This document shows positions 20,779 through 33,375 of a stretch of DNA of 64,000 nt, piece by piece. Position 1 is the stretch's first letter, and each line of letters begins with the position of its first letter. The DNA lies in NCBI GenBank assembly GCA_035771175.1, contig CM069610.1, positions 20,612,501-20,676,500 on the forward strand, given 5' to 3'. The DNA comes from Paratinospora sagittata. Lineage: Eukaryota; Streptophyta; Magnoliopsida; Ranunculales; Menispermaceae. The translations under genes were made by a program, and so were the position numbers. The notes below the pieces were generated by a model. The model made no database searches, was not told the DNA's origin, and saw nothing but the letters and a program-made list of their open reading frames with translations.

Positions 20779-22746
20779 CTAATAGTCCTAAAAAAATATT
20801 CACAATATACACATAATCAAACCATTTCATATTCACATCCACAACATACGAGTCATCCCATATACACAAAAACCACTATCCATTTTTCTTTCTCACAAGA
20901 CTTATATACAACTCAAGTCTCCAAAACATATATCATTATATCTATGATAACATGATTGTAATCCACATGCATCATCTATACCATTCTCATGTATCTTTAT
21001 CATTTATACAACTCACAAACTATTATAAACACAGTTTGGTGCTATATATATACATAACCCAAATCAAAATTTTATAACCAACTCCCTGTACACACAACAT
21101 ACTCACAAAAGTTAAGAGACAGGTCCAATCAACTCTCTGGAGCCTTGCCGTTACCCTTGTAATCAATACTTGTAATAAAAGGGAGTGGGGTGAACCATAG
21201 CAAGCTCAATGAGTAATCTAGTAATGGCATTATATATGCATCAATAAGAAAACATGGCATTCAATCAATATCATAAACCCGATATGAAAATAACATGTAA
21301 ATATCCATACATGTAAATATCCATACATGATTCAAGTACCTTTTTTTGTTTTGCGCCACTCTATACATATCATACAATGCATAAATAACAAAATCCTCAC
21401 CCTCAGGTATGTAAGTAAATGTATATCCCCATTATGTATTTATATGGAAAACTCAACTTATCAAACCATCCTCTCGATCATTCTGAGGTCTAGTCTACAA
21501 ACTTCCCTTAATGGAATTGATCACATACTTTCCTTACATCGGGTTAGTCTAAGTATGTTTGATATTCAAATCAAAGATTTCATGTATTCAAGAAATAATG
21601 CAAAATATAGCAATCAGACAGGCTAACATTTCATAAAACAGGGTTTATATACTACAATGTCATACATAAAACCAAAATAGAAATACTCACAAATACAGGA
21701 TTATTTCCTAAGTCCACAATCTCTATACTTAGTAAATTTTCCAACCTTTTCACAGTTCCAGCACAAGTACCTCACTTGTGTTCATCACCAAACCCATAAT
21801 TCATCAATTTTGTATTCCAATCATTGCAAATTCACATTACCAATCATCCAAGATCAATTTCCAATCATAATACCCATTAAAACACCACAATTCAACATTG
21901 AAAATGGCTTCCAAAATCTCTGACCCAGCAAGGTCTGGAACTTCATTTCAAACCATGGAAAATCCACAAATTTACCATCAAATAACTCACCAAGCAACAA
22001 GGAATAGATCCCCTATGGTTTTAGCCAGCAATTCCCACAATTCCAAGCTCAAAACCATCTTTTCTAAGCTTCCAATCTAACCATTAAAATCACATGCATA
22101 TCATATATGTTAAACAACTTGAAGTGATGAACAAGAATTTGTAATTTTTAACCTCAAAAGCCGTGATTCTTACCTTTGATTTTGATCTTCAAGCTCAAAC
22201 CTTTCCTTCCATTTCATTGTTCTGGACTTCTCTAACCTCAGCCAACTCAAAATGGCTGAAAATGGGCGAGACAGGTGTTGAAAATATCATGCAACTACCT
22301 CACCGATTTTTAAAAAAATGCTAGGCCCACTGAGGAGTGTGCTTCTCCCCTAGGGGAGCACGTTTCTCGATACTCAGAAAATTGGGTTTTCTCATATCCC
22401 GTGAGGAGTGCGCTTCTCCTTTGCAAGCAACGCATTTCCCGCTCAAGGAGTGCTCTTCTCCCTTAAGGTGCGTGCTTCTCCGAATTTTCCTAAATATTAT
22501 GCTCTTGGGTTTTCCGTAGGAGCGCGCTTTTCCCTTTAGAGAACGCGCTTCTTGCACTCAAATATGAAATTTTAACTAAGTGTTGGGAATTTTATGATAC
22601 ATCCAGCCTCCTAGGGTACCAATAGTCCTACAACATTTGTATTTTCACTATTTGAAGGTCATGTGCATATGTCAACACGTACAGATACGCCTGACAATAA
22701 GTATAAGTCAATGTACAAGTTTTGCTCGTACATATGGGGCATTACA
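20779..22746 (-). mobile_element. T1 3' LTR
   Basis: Minus-strand start TGTAATGCCCC at 22746, typical of Tekay-type LTRs. The lower end is uncertain; similarity to T2 starts at about 20803. It contains a block of GGAGTGCGCTTCTCC-type repeats (22334-22556) and the CTCATTGAGCT...TTCACCCC module (21174-21216, minus strand). ORFs at 21327, 21898, 22321 and 22337 are chance readings through the LTR. Confidence 0.8.
22334..22556. repeat. GCGC-centred repeat block in T1 LTR
   Basis: About eight copies of a GGAG-YGCGCTTCTCC-like motif. Overlapping ORFs on both strands encode repetitive peptides only because of this repeat. T2 has a shorter version (32408-32565). Confidence 0.75.
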
Positions 22747-22760
22747 ATCTCCCCAACTTA
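22747..22760 (-). promoter_or_regulatory. T1 polypurine tract
   Basis: Minus strand TAAGTTGGGGAGAT directly before TGTAATGCCCC, the start of the 3' LTR. Confidence 0.75.
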
Positions 22761-22835
22761 CAGGATTTTGTCCTCAAAATTTAAATCAAGGAACATACCT
22801 TAAATGGCGAACAAATCAAGAAACGACTCCCGTAT

Positions 22836-25600
22836 TTAATCCTCTTGCTCCCATGTCTGCTCTTCATTATCGTGAAACTTCCATTTGATCCTAACCAGTG
22901 GAATCTGCTTCTTCCTGAGTTTCTGAACTCGTCTGGCTATGATCTGAATTGGCTCTTTAGGATATGTAGTGTCATCCCCAACTTGTAACTGAGTTACATC
23001 CAAAATATGAGATGGTTTTGGATACTGTGTTTGGTCAGTATGATATCTCCTCAACATAGAAACATAAAATACATTATGTACACCAACCAATTGCGATGGT
23101 AGAGCAAGTCGGTAAGCTAATGGGCCTATCTTCTCAAGGATCTTGAATGGTCCCACAAATCGCGGTGCAAGCTTTCCTTTAACCCCAAATCTCATCTGAC
23201 CTTTCATTGCAGAACTCTAAAGGTCTATGCCTCTTGTTAAAATAACTCTTTTGACGATCTTGGGCTGTCTTTAATCTTTGCTTGATCTTTTTTGTGTGAT
23301 CCATAATAACTGCTGGCCCCAATAATTGTGATTCTCCAACATCAAACCAGCAAGTCGGAGATCTACAAGGTCAGCCATACAAGGCCTTAAAGGCTGCCAT
23401 ACCAATACTAGCTTGATTGCTATTATTGTATGCAAATTCACACAGACGGAGATATTTTCCCCATTTCCCACCAAACTCTAATATACAAGATCTGAGCATA
23501 TCCTCCAGCATCTGTATCACCCTCTCAGTCTAGCCATCTGTCTGAGGATGGAATATTGTACTAAGACGGAGATGAGTCCCAAATCGAGTCTGCATCAAAT
23601 GCAAAAATCTCGATGTAAATCTCGGATCTTTGTCCAATACAATAGATATGAGAACTCCATGTAATCTCACTATCTCTCGTATATACAATCTGCTCAGTCT
23701 ATTAACAGAGTCTTTGATGTTTATCGACACTAGGGGGATCAGTAATCGACACTCGTGGGCCATCTGACAAGCTACCCCACCAGTCTCTATACATTTCCTA
23801 CTCAGTGCATCAACAACTACATTGGCTTTCCCGAGATGATACTCCAATGTGAAGTCATAATCCTTCAGGAATTCCAGTCATCTCTTTTGCCTCATATTCA
23901 ACTCTTTCTGATCAAACAGATATTTCAGACTCTTATGATCAAAAACCAATGTGAACTTTTCACCGTAGAGATAATGTCTCCACAGTTTCAATGCAAAGAT
24001 AGTTGTAGCCAATTCCAAATCATGTACAGGGTAATTTTTCTCGTGCACCTTCAACTGTCTAGATGCATAAGCTACAACTTTGGCCTCTTGCATCAATACA
24101 CAACCCAATCCGGAATGTGATGCATTTGTTTAGATTACCAACTATTTCTCGGGCTCTGGAAGTACTAACACTGGTCCAGTAGTGAACTTTCTTTTCAGCT
24201 CTATGAATGCCTCTTCATAAGCTAAAGTCCACACAAATGGTACATTCTTCCGAGTCAGGCTAGTAAGTGGTACAACCAATTTGGAAAAGCCGTCCACAAA
24301 CTTTCTATAATAGCCTGCTAAACCCATAAAACTATGAATTTTTGTCACTGTGGTCGGTCTTGACCAGTTTATAATCGCCTCTACCTTGGCAGAATCAACA
24401 AATATCCCATCTGCACTCACTGTATGACCCAGAAATTTCACTTCGTTTATCTAAAAGTCACACTTATTGAGCTTGGCATACAACCTATGCTCTCTCAATG
24501 TTTGCAGTGTAATTTGGAGATGCTCATGCTCCTCTCGAGTCTTGGAATAAATAAAGATATCATTAATGAAGACAATAATAAACTAATCCAGATTTGGCTT
24601 AAATACCCTTTGCATCAAATCCATAAACATGGCAGGTGTATTGGTATATCCTCTTCCTGAATCCTCAACTGATGGTACCTAGATCGCAAATCAATCTTCA
24701 AAAAAAAATTTCCCCATTCAGTTGATCAAACAAATCATCAATACATGGTAGAAGATACTTATTCTTTATGGTCACCTTATTCAATTGACGGTAATCTATA
24801 CACAGACGTTGACTACCATCTTTCTTTTTCACAAACAAGACGGGTGCTCCCCATGCCCTTTTTTCATCAACTCATCAAGCTGCACTTTGAGCTCTTGCAA
24901 CTCTTTTGGCGCCATTCTATATGGAGGAATAGAAAAAGGCCTTGTGCTAGCTATTAGTTCAATAATGATGTCTATATCACGTTGAGGTGGTAATCCTGGT
25001 AGATCATTAGGAAATACGTCCGGATACTCACAAACAATGGGGGTCTCGGACAACTGAATACCCTTATCTTTTTCTCCCTCTGGCTTTGTACTTGCCAAAA
25101 CTTCCAACTGTTCATTTGTAACCAATCTACCTTTAATAGGTGGTTTAGATGCAATTGTACTTCTATACACAAATTTTGGTCGTCTAGGTATCTGAAATAC
25201 CACCATTTTGGAAAAACAATCTACCAGGGCATGATATGCAGCTAACCAGTCCATACCTAGGATTGCATCAAATTCCAAGAATTCTAATATTCTGACGTTA
25301 ACAATCATTTCATGTCCCTCATATCTAACTATGCAGTTCTGACAGATCATATTAGGGTAGATTCTCTCCCATACTGTTGTATTCAAAATCAATGGTGTAT
25401 TAGTTCAAACAGGAGTCAAATGTAGTCTATCTACCATACTACCAAAAATGAAAGACAAGATAGATCCAACATCAATTAAAACATACATCAATGTATCACA
25501 AATATTGATCATACCTTCTATTAGCGTCTTACTCACATATGGATCTGGCTCTGTCAATGCCTTCGCCTCTTCTCGTGTACCAGACGGTGTCACACTGGAA
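22836..25600 (-). pseudogene. T1 pol: protease, RT, RNase H, integrase and chromodomain remnants
   Basis: In minus-strand order: protease region (about 25600-25200) with YVLIDVGSILSF, where families have DTG/DSG-type sites; FDAILGMDWLAAYHA; RT start (SIPPYRMAPKEL, 24980-24860); RT core in which the usual FIDD is read as FIND (near 24550); RT end with MKFLGHTVSADGI and FMGLAGYYRKFV (24441-24200); RNase H (24108-23800, [36 protein letters not shown]); an integrase missing its zinc finger and first acidic residue (jump near 23710), then DKDPRFTSRF and FHPQTDG; and the integrase end with a chromodomain (23207-22836, PFKILEKIGPLAYRLALP, then RVQKLRKKQIPLVRIKW). Several stops and shifts make it non-functional. 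Confidence 0.85.
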
Positions 25601-25895
25601 GGTTTCGCTAGAATCTTCGGAACCGGTTGAAATGGACATTGTTTAATCCTGTGACCCTGGATGCCACATCTGAAACATTTGATTGGAGGTTGAGGAGTAG
25701 AAGAAGTTTTCTAGGACTCTATACCAAGCACTAGTATCCAACTGCCATCGGATCCCTTCAACTATGGCCACGACGACTTAACTGAAGAACTCTGACTCTG
25801 AGGTCTCCCTGTCGTCTGTGTCCCTCTACCTAGGGGTAAAAGTACATATGGCAGTCTTGGAACTGGTGCCATCTATGTCATCTGAGATTCACCAC
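25600..25895 (-). pseudogene. T1 gag C-terminus with zinc knuckle
   Basis: Minus strand encodes a CCHC knuckle, CFRCGIQGHRIKQC (about 25634-25676), the nucleic-acid-binding end of gag, with a short low-complexity region before it. The rest of gag is lost at the junction with the Ath2 LTR. Confidence 0.75.
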
Positions 25896-25905
25896 TGGTT
25901 GTATA

Positions 25906-26817
25906 AAGAACGACTTCCTATGGACTTGTAGCTATATAAAGAACATTGTTGAGGGTTTCTAGAGGTATCATAGAGTGGAGAATGAAGGTTTACGGTTAGA
26001 GCGAACTGGAGAAGAAGATCTACATTGAAGACTATTCACAATCTCTACACCATTCTAGTTTGTTTTCCATTGTTCTTATTCATGTTCAAACCATTGCTTA
26101 ATGTTTTCATGTTTTTAGTTATAAACTAAACCTCTTTTCTAGAAGGTAGATAGATCCAAACTTGATACTATGTCTTACATTTTATTGTTTAATTATTATT
26201 AATGAAGTTCTTAGTTTATTTATATTTTTCTGGGTGTAAAGTTTTTGATCCCTTGATCAAAGATTGAATGATCATAGACTTGAGGTAGATGCTCCAAAAG
26301 AGGGTACCTTGGGTTGAAACTTGGAAAATATAACCTAGGCTATCGTGAGACTCAAGGAAATCGAGAACCTTTGAAGTCATTAGGTGGAAATCACAAAGCT
26401 TAATGAGTTGTTGTCGTCTTAGGTTTTCATCGAAAGAGTAAAGCAAATGCGACAATTAACATGCTCTAATTGGTGTTCCAAAAGAGGGAATTAGAAATGT
26501 TAGGATTTTCTACTTATAAATAAGGGAACCGAATTAATAATAAATACATATAAAAAGGCATAGTTGAGAGTGAGGTGACATCAAACCTCTAGACCATTTG
26601 ACCATTGATTTCGCATTAGTTTTATATTGCATTGTTAGTTTAATATTTAATTGCTTTAGTTATTGTTTATTTGAACTCTCAAATTTGGTTTTCTAAATAA
26701 GGTTAAGGTTAGAACGTGGTATTTAGTGTGAGTATCAATCCTAGAGGACGAAAACCCGATATCTAATCAGTTTAATATTATAACTTGACACCGTACTCTT
26801 GGGGTTTGCACGTAACA
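25906..26817 (+). mobile_element. Ath2 5' LTR, 5' truncated
   Basis: 912 bases from ACGACTTCCTATGG (just upstream of the TATATAAA box at 25933) to ...GCACGTAACA. The U3 upstream of this is lost at the junction with T1. Confidence 0.85.
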
Positions 26818-26824
26818 AGTTTTT

Positions 26825-26843
26825 TGACGTCGTTGCCGGGGAT
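26825..26843 (+). promoter_or_regulatory. Ath2 primer binding site (tRNA-Asp)
   Basis: TGACGTCGTTGCCGGGGAT, 17 of 19 matches to the tRNA-Asp complement, the best in the window. Confidence 0.9.
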
Positions 26844-26963
26844 AATTACTAGTTTTAACTAATATCATGTTCTTTAACTTTTATTTTCATTTAGAATTTT
26901 ATATTTTGTTTTTATTCTCTGATTTTCTTTCTTAGTTTTTGTTTTATAGGATATCAAGAGTTT

Positions 26964-29360
26964 ATGCAACGAGCAAGAAGTTTTGAAGTCTTGCCACTGG
27001 ATCTCGAAATCGAACGCACTTTTGGAAGAGTAGGAAGGGAGAGAAGAAATGAAGCTAAAGCAATGGCGGACAATCAAAATCAGTTGACCTTGAGAAATTA
27101 CTTCAAACTAATCATCAATGAAAATTATTCAAGCATAGTTCGTGTTCCTTTCAACGCGAACAATTTTGAGTTGAAACCGGCATTGATCTCTATGGCTCAA
27201 CAACATTAGTTTGGGGGGTCTCCTATTGAAAATCTTAATATCCACATCACTACCTTCTTGGAGATGTGTGATACAGTTAAGATGAATGGTGTTACTGAGG
27301 ACACCATATGACTGAGATTGTTCCCTTTTTCTCTAAGGGACAAAAATTTCTTCAAAAGTTGTTTCCATCTGCCAAAACCGCCCAACTACAAGCCGAGATT
27401 GGGCAATTCAAGCAACTAGAGACGAAATATTTGTATGAGGCTTGGGAAAGATTTAAGGAGCTTTTAAGGAAGTGTCCTTAGCATGGATTCTAGGATTGGC
27501 TGCAAATTCAGCTTTTCTACGATGGTATGACATTTTTTACTAGGACGCTAGTTGATGCGGCGGCCGGTGGATTATTGTTGACAAAGATGGCTACTGAGGC
27601 ATTGAACATGTTGGAAGATATGGCTACCAACACATATGAGGTTCCGGGTGCACGATCAATAGTAAAGAAGGTGGCTGGTCTACATGAAGTTGATCCATTA
27701 ACATCTCTCTCTGCACAGATATAAAGCATTGCCAACCAACTTGTTGTGCTTACTACTCAAAGTGCACAACCGTCTATTGAAAAGGCAACGTCTTTATATA
27801 TGAGTTCTTTGGGGAATGAAGCACATGAGGAGGAAGTTCAATATATTAGCAATCGGGGGTACAACTATAAAAGAAATCAAGGAGTTCTGAATCAGTACTA
27901 CCCAAGTATCAAAAATCATGAGAACTTTTCCTATGCCAACACGAGGAATACACTGTAACCTCCACCCGATTTTTACAATCAAGCTCAAGAAGAGAAGCCA
28001 TCTTTGGGGGATATGTTGGGGTTGTTTATGATGGAAACTAGGGCATCTATATAGAATTTGGAGGTTCAAGTGGGGCAACTAGCCTCAACTGTGAATGCCC
28101 AACAACAGGGGTCACTACCTAGCAATACCAAGGTGAACCCAAAAGAGTAGTGCCACGCCATCATCTTGAGAAGGGGAAAAAAGTGCAAGGATCTGATCCT
28201 AGCCTAAGCACACCACCACCACCCATTAAAGAGCATGAAGAGATAAGCACTGAGACTGAGCCGAGTAAAGAGAAGGACAAAGAGTCATCCAAGGGGGAGA
28301 AACCACATGAGAAGTCTTACCGACCTGGTTCTATCACTTTCACGGATAACCCCCCTAAACTCAAAACTCCTATTCCATTTTCTCAAAGATTCCAAAAGAA
28401 AAAGCTTGACGAGCAACTCGCCAAGTTTCTTGACATTTTCAACGAGATTCACATTAACATTCCTTTTGCAGATGCACTAGAGCAAATGCCGAACTACATG
28501 AAGTTCATGAAGGAAGTTATGTTGAAAAAGAGGAAGTTGGAAGAATTCGAGACAATAACGCTTACCGAAGAGTGTAGTGCCATCATACAGAAAAATACTT
28601 TCACAAAAGCTAAAAGATCTGGGGAGTTTCAATATACCTTGCACCATTGGTCCTTTAAATTTTAGTAATGTTTTATGTGATTAAGGTGCAAGCATTAACT
28701 TAATGCCACTCTCTGTTTTCAAGAAATTAGGGTTTGGTGAGGTGAAGTCTACTACTATCTCCTTAGAACTAGTGGATCGGTTTCTTAAATATCCTGGGGT
28801 ATCATTGAAGATGTTTTAGTGAAAGTGAATAAGTTCATCTTCCCAGCTGACTTCGTTGTATTGGACATTGAGGAAGATGGTGACATTCCCTTGATACTTG
28901 GGAGACCATTCCTTGCTACTGGAAAGCATTGGTAGATGTCGAGCTTGGTTAGCTTACTTTGAGGGTTAGTGAAGAAAAGGTGATGTTTAAGATCTACAAT
29001 ACACCCAAAACTCCCGATAAGAAGAATACATACAACTGGATTGATGTCAAAAGGGTAATTGATGAGTGTGCTACCACGGGTTATGAGACGCCTACACCGA
29101 AAGATGCCTTGGTACACTATGTGGACAAAATTGAGAATTTAGGTGACCCTCCTCCCTTGGTGTGGAAAGACCTGTATTTGATGCCTAATGTTGGGGAAGA
29201 AAAGTTGCTAAGTACTATGATTAAACATAAGCGAAAAGATGGATCTCTTTCTCAAGCCAAGAAGAAACGGTTAAGACACTTTAAGGCCAAGATGAAACGT
29301 ATGAAAATCTCGTGCTTCTTGATGATCCACCTTAAAGAGACAAAGAAGAAGTCGCGCTGA
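26964..29360 (+). pseudogene. Ath2 gag-protease, broken
   Basis: ATG at 26964 (MQRARSFEVLPLDLEIE). N-terminal leader with LTLRNYFKLII and NNFELKPALIS to 27209, then a TAG. The gag core is shortened: about 45 bases encoding the KAWLQSL...TWQKMVQ segment are missing near 27345, and TAG stops follow near 27479 and 27491. LVDAAAGGLLL at 27548, NTYEVPG at 27630. Linker 28150-28330. A protease-like domain from about 28620 has lost its frame around the expected CDLGASINLMP (the codon before GAS is TAA at 28682). A further open frame (28959-29360) carries PPLVWKDLYLMP and the integrase-tail-like end. The frame order matches Ath1. Confidence 0.85.
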
Positions 29361-29889
29361 GGACTTTAAACTAAGCGTTTGTTGGGAGGCAACCCATCGG
29401 TTACTTTGATGTTTTCCAATTTTATTTTTTTATTTTATTTACTTAGTTGTTTAGTACCTACCTTTGCCATTGACATGTCTTTTACTATCTTTTTCCCAAG
29501 TTCTAGATCAAGTTTGGGGGTCCTTATGCCAACTACACGAAAATGATGGAAAGCTTATGTGGAGACTTCAACCCTTTGGGTTCAAGGGGGTTTTCTCAAC
29601 CTTTTTTTTTCTTTTATTCCCATCCGTTCTCTGATTATCTTTTTATTGTGAAGCATTAAGGACAATGCTTGTTTTAAGTTAGGGGGGAGAGTTTTGATTT
29701 TTGATTTTTCATCCGTTCTATGATCTTACAAATTCTAATTTGATTTTATTTTTTTAATTTTTTTGAATGGCCAATGATAGGAGAACATGCATATGAACAT
29801 GACTCTAGGAAAATGTAGAGAGTAATTTATAAGTTTGTGCGTTTGATTCAACTTTGAACTTGGTTTTGTTGGAAATTCTTTACAAGTCT
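29361..29889 (+). mobile_element. Ath2 post-pol region, shortened
   Basis: No gene. Contains the conserved TTTGTTGGGAGGCAACCC block (29380), two AAGTTTGGGGG-like motifs (29510, 29676), and stops after TACAAGTCTAGT where Ath1 has about 1.2 kb more. The 3' polypurine tract is lost. Confidence 0.75.
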
Positions 29890-30967
29890 AGTCTATGGAT
29901 TCCTTACTTGAAATAATACAAGATGGAGGGCCTTTGAGGTTGATTTGGAGTCGAGAAAAAGAAGAAAAAAGGGCGAGGAAGAAAGCGAACGTGCGATTCA
30001 AAATAGATACTTTTTAATTTTGTTCCAAACTTTCCTAGTTCGACTTGGACACTTCTTCAACGACTTCCTATGGACTTGTAGCTATATAAAGAACATTGTT
30101 GAGGGTTTCTAGAGGTATCATAGAGTGGAAAACGAAGGTTTACGGTTTGAGCGAAGTGGAGAAGAAGATCAACATTGAAGACTATTCACAATCTCTACAC
30201 CATTCTAGTTTGTTTTCCGTTGTTCTTATACATGTTCAAACCATTGTTTAATGTTTTCATGTCTTTAGTTATGAACTAAACCTCTTTTCTAGAGGGTAGA
30301 TAGATCCAAAATTGATACTATGTCTTAGATTTTATTGTTTAATTATTATTAATGAAGTTCTTAGTTTATTTATATTTTTTTGGGTGCAATGCTTTTGATC
30401 CATTGATCAAGGATTGAATGATCATAGACTTTAGGTAGATGCTCCAAAAGAGTGTACCTTGGGTTGGAACTTGGAAAATATAACCTAGGCTATCATGAGA
30501 CTCAAAAGGAGATCGAGAACATTTGAAGTCATTAGGTGGAAATCACAAAGCTTAATGAGTTGTTGTCGTCTTAGGTTTTCATCAAAAGAGTAAAGCCAAT
30601 GTGACAATAACATGCTCTAATTGGTGTTCCAAAAGAGGGAATTAGAAACGTTAGGATTTTTTACTTAAAACGAGGGAACCGAATTAATAATAGATACATA
30701 TAAAAATGCATAGTTGAGAGTGAGGTGACACCAAACCTCTAGACCATTCAACCATTGATTTCACATTAGTTTTATATTGCATTGTTCGTTTAATATTTAA
30801 TTGCTTTAGTTATTGTTTATTTGAACTGTCAAATTTGGTTTACAATATAAAGTTAAGGTTAGAACATGGTATTTAGTGTGAGTATCAATCCTAGAGGATG
30901 ACAACCTGATATCTCATCGGTTTTATATTATAACTTGACACCGTACGCTTGCGGCTTGCACGTAACA
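29890..30967 (+). mobile_element. Ath2 3' LTR, 5' truncated
   Basis: Starts inside the LTR at CTATGGATTCCTTACTTG and ends GCACGTAACA at 30967. TATA box TATATAAA at 30083. The distal U3 is missing, as in Ath4. Confidence 0.83.
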
Positions 30968-32763
30968 TATACACGTAATCAAACCATTTCGTATTCACAT
31001 CCACAACATATGAGTCATCCCATATACACAAAAACCACTATCCATTTTTCTTTCTCACAGGACTCATATACAACTCAAGTCTCCAAATCATACATCATTA
31101 TATTCATGATAACATGATTGTAATCCCACATACATCATCTATACCATTCTCATGCATCTTTATCATTTATACAACTAAGTATTATAAACATAGTTTAGTG
31201 TTATATATGAACATAACCAAAGTCAAAAGTTTATAACCAACTCCCTGTACAAAAAACATACTCGCAAAAGCTAAGAGACAGGTCCAATCAACTCTCTGGA
31301 GCCTTTCCCTTACCCTTGTAATCAATACCGGTAATAAAAAGGGAGTTGGGTAAGCTACAACAAGCTCAGTGAGATCTAGTAATGACATTATATATGCATC
31401 AATAAGAAAACATGGCATTCAATCAATATCATATGCAATTCACATGTAAATATCCATACATGATTCAAGTACCTTTTCTTATTTTGCGCCACTCTATACA
31501 TATCATACAATGCATAAATAACAAAATCCTCACCCTTAGGTATGTAAGTAAATTTATATCCCCATTATGCATTTATAGGGAAAACTCAACTTATCAAACC
31601 ATCCTCTCAATCATTCCGATGTCTAGTCTACAAACTTCCCTAAATGGAATTGATCCCATACTTTTCTTACATCGGGTAAGTCTAAGTATGTTCAATATTC
31701 AAATCAAAGATTTCATGTATTCAAGAAATAATGCAAAATATAGCAATCATACATGCCAACATTTCATAAAACAAGGTTTATATACTACAATGTCATTCAT
31801 AAAACCAAAAATAGAAATACTCACAAATACATGATTTTTGCCTTAGTCCACAATCTCTATACTTAGCAAATTTTCCAACCTTTACACAGTTCCAGCACAA
31901 GTACCTCACTTGTGTTTATCAACAAACCTAGAATTCATCAATTTTGTATAAAAATCTCTGCAAATTCACATTACCAATCATGCAAGATCAATTTCCAATC
32001 ATAATACACATTAAAACACCACAATTCAACATTGAAAATGGCTTCCAAAACTCTGAGCCAGCAAGGTCTGGAACTTCATTTCTAATCATGAAAAATCCAC
32101 AAATTCAACAATTCCCACAATTCCAGCTCAAAACCCTCTTTTCTAAGCTTCCACTCTGACCATTGAAATCACATCCATGTCATATATGTTAAACAACTTG
32201 AAGTGAGGAACAAGAATCTGTAATTTTTAACCTTAAAAACCATGATTCTTACCTTTAATTTTGATCTCCAAGCTCAAACCTTTCCTTCCATTCCGTTGCT
32301 CTGAGCTTCTCTAACCTCGGCCAGCTCAAAATGGATGAAAATGGGCGAGATAGGTGTTAAAAATAACATGCAACAACCTCATCGATTTTAAAAAAAATGC
32401 CAGGCCCACTGAAGAGTGCGCTTCTCCCCAGGGGAGTGCACTTCTCGCTGCCAGAAAACTAGGTTTTCTGAAATCCCGTGAGGAGCATGCTTCTCCTCTG
32501 CAAGAAGCGCGCTTTTTCTGAACTTTCTTGAATATTCTGCTCTTGGGTTTGCCATAGGAGCGTGCTTCTTGCACTCAAACCCTAAATTTTGACTAAGTGT
32601 TGGGCATTTTATGATACATCCAACCTCTTAGGGTACCAATAATTCTACAACACTTGTATTTTCACTATTCGAAGGTCATGTACATACGTATATGCATATA
32701 GATGCACCTGACAATACATATAAGTCAATGTACAAGTTTGACGCGTACATACGGGGCATTACA
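30968..32763 (-). mobile_element. T2: Tekay-type LTR without internal region
   Basis: About 1796 bases closely similar along the whole length to the T1 LTR. The upper end is the expected TGTAATGCCCC (minus strand, 32763). The lower end lacks a clear TG...CA terminus and abuts the Ath2 LTR end, so it is either a solo LTR with an eroded end or a truncated one. ORFs at 30935, 31182, 31412 and 31944 are chance. Confidence 0.8.
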
Positions 32764-32803
32764 ACTTGAGACCGTACACTTACTGTTGATAGTGAACAAG
32801 TTT

Positions 32804-32822
32804 TCGGTGCATTGCTGGGGAA
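32804..32822 (+). promoter_or_regulatory. Ath3 primer binding site, degraded
   Basis: TCGGTGCATTGCTGGGGAA aligns with the tRNA-Asp complement only with a one-base gap and several mismatches, but stands in the right place between LTR end and gag leader. Confidence 0.6.
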
Positions 32823-33069
32823 TTTTTCACTATATTTTTTCTAATATCGTTAGTAATTAATTTAGATTTTTATTTAAACTTTTTTTTGGAATTTTTCTAA
32901 TTTTCTCTATTTGTTTCTATTTTATTGGCTATTCATTCGTTTATGCAACGAACAAGAAGTTTTGAGGTAGTACTGTTGGTCCACCCAAGAGGGGGGTGAA
33001 TTGGGTGAGATGGTCAATTTTAAATTTCTCTTCCAATAGCTTAGTGATATACATAAGTGTATTGGAGTT

Positions 33070-33375
33070 GGATAAAGGCAAACCTATCCTTCCATGGGCT
33101 AAGGATGAACCAGATTTCCTTTTTCTAGGATGAGGAGAAACCCTTGTTCCTTTTACGGGATGAGGAAGAACCATTTTCCTTTTCTGGGATAAAGAAGAGT
33201 CGTGATCTTTTTACGGGTTAAGGAACAATCGTTTTTCTTTTACAGCTTAAGAGAAAACCTATCCTTTTACAGGTTAAGGACGCACCTATCCTTTTACGGG
33301 ATTAGGATGAACCAGATTCCTACTTGCAGTGAGGATGAACCTTTTTCTCTTTTACAGGTTCAGAGATAACCTTAC
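33070..33375. repeat. Tandem array in S2 LTR
   Basis: Roughly eight degenerate units of about 35-40 bases around TCCTTTTACGGGTTAAGGA, in the 3' part of the LTR. The units are not identical and have no spacers of constant length. Confidence 0.75.

Larger units (their letters stand above)
20779..25895 (-). mobile_element. T1: chromodomain gypsy element (Tekay type), truncated
   Basis: Minus-strand 3' LTR (to 22746), polypurine tract, and pol/gag remnants up to about 25895, where Ath2 5' LTR sequence takes over. The 5' LTR and most of gag are lost. Presence of a chromodomain after integrase places it among chromoviruses. Confidence 0.85.
25906..30967 (+). mobile_element. Ath2: Athila-type element, gag-protease only
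   Basis: Partial 5' LTR, tRNA-Asp primer site, gag-protease, short post-pol region and partial 3' LTR. It has the same layout as Ath1, without RT, RNase H and integrase, and about 80-90% similar by eye in gag-protease. Both LTRs lack their 5' portion, so no target duplication can be read. Confidence 0.88.

Noticed and set aside
22321..22557. ORF pair encoding repetitive peptides (e.g. KGEAHSS)
   Set aside because: Product of the GCGC-centred repeat block in the T1 LTR; no start context or family match, and T2 breaks it.
20803..25895. Endogenous pararetrovirus
   Set aside because: LTRs, polypurine tract, integrase and chromodomain show a gypsy element; no movement protein or coat protein features seen.
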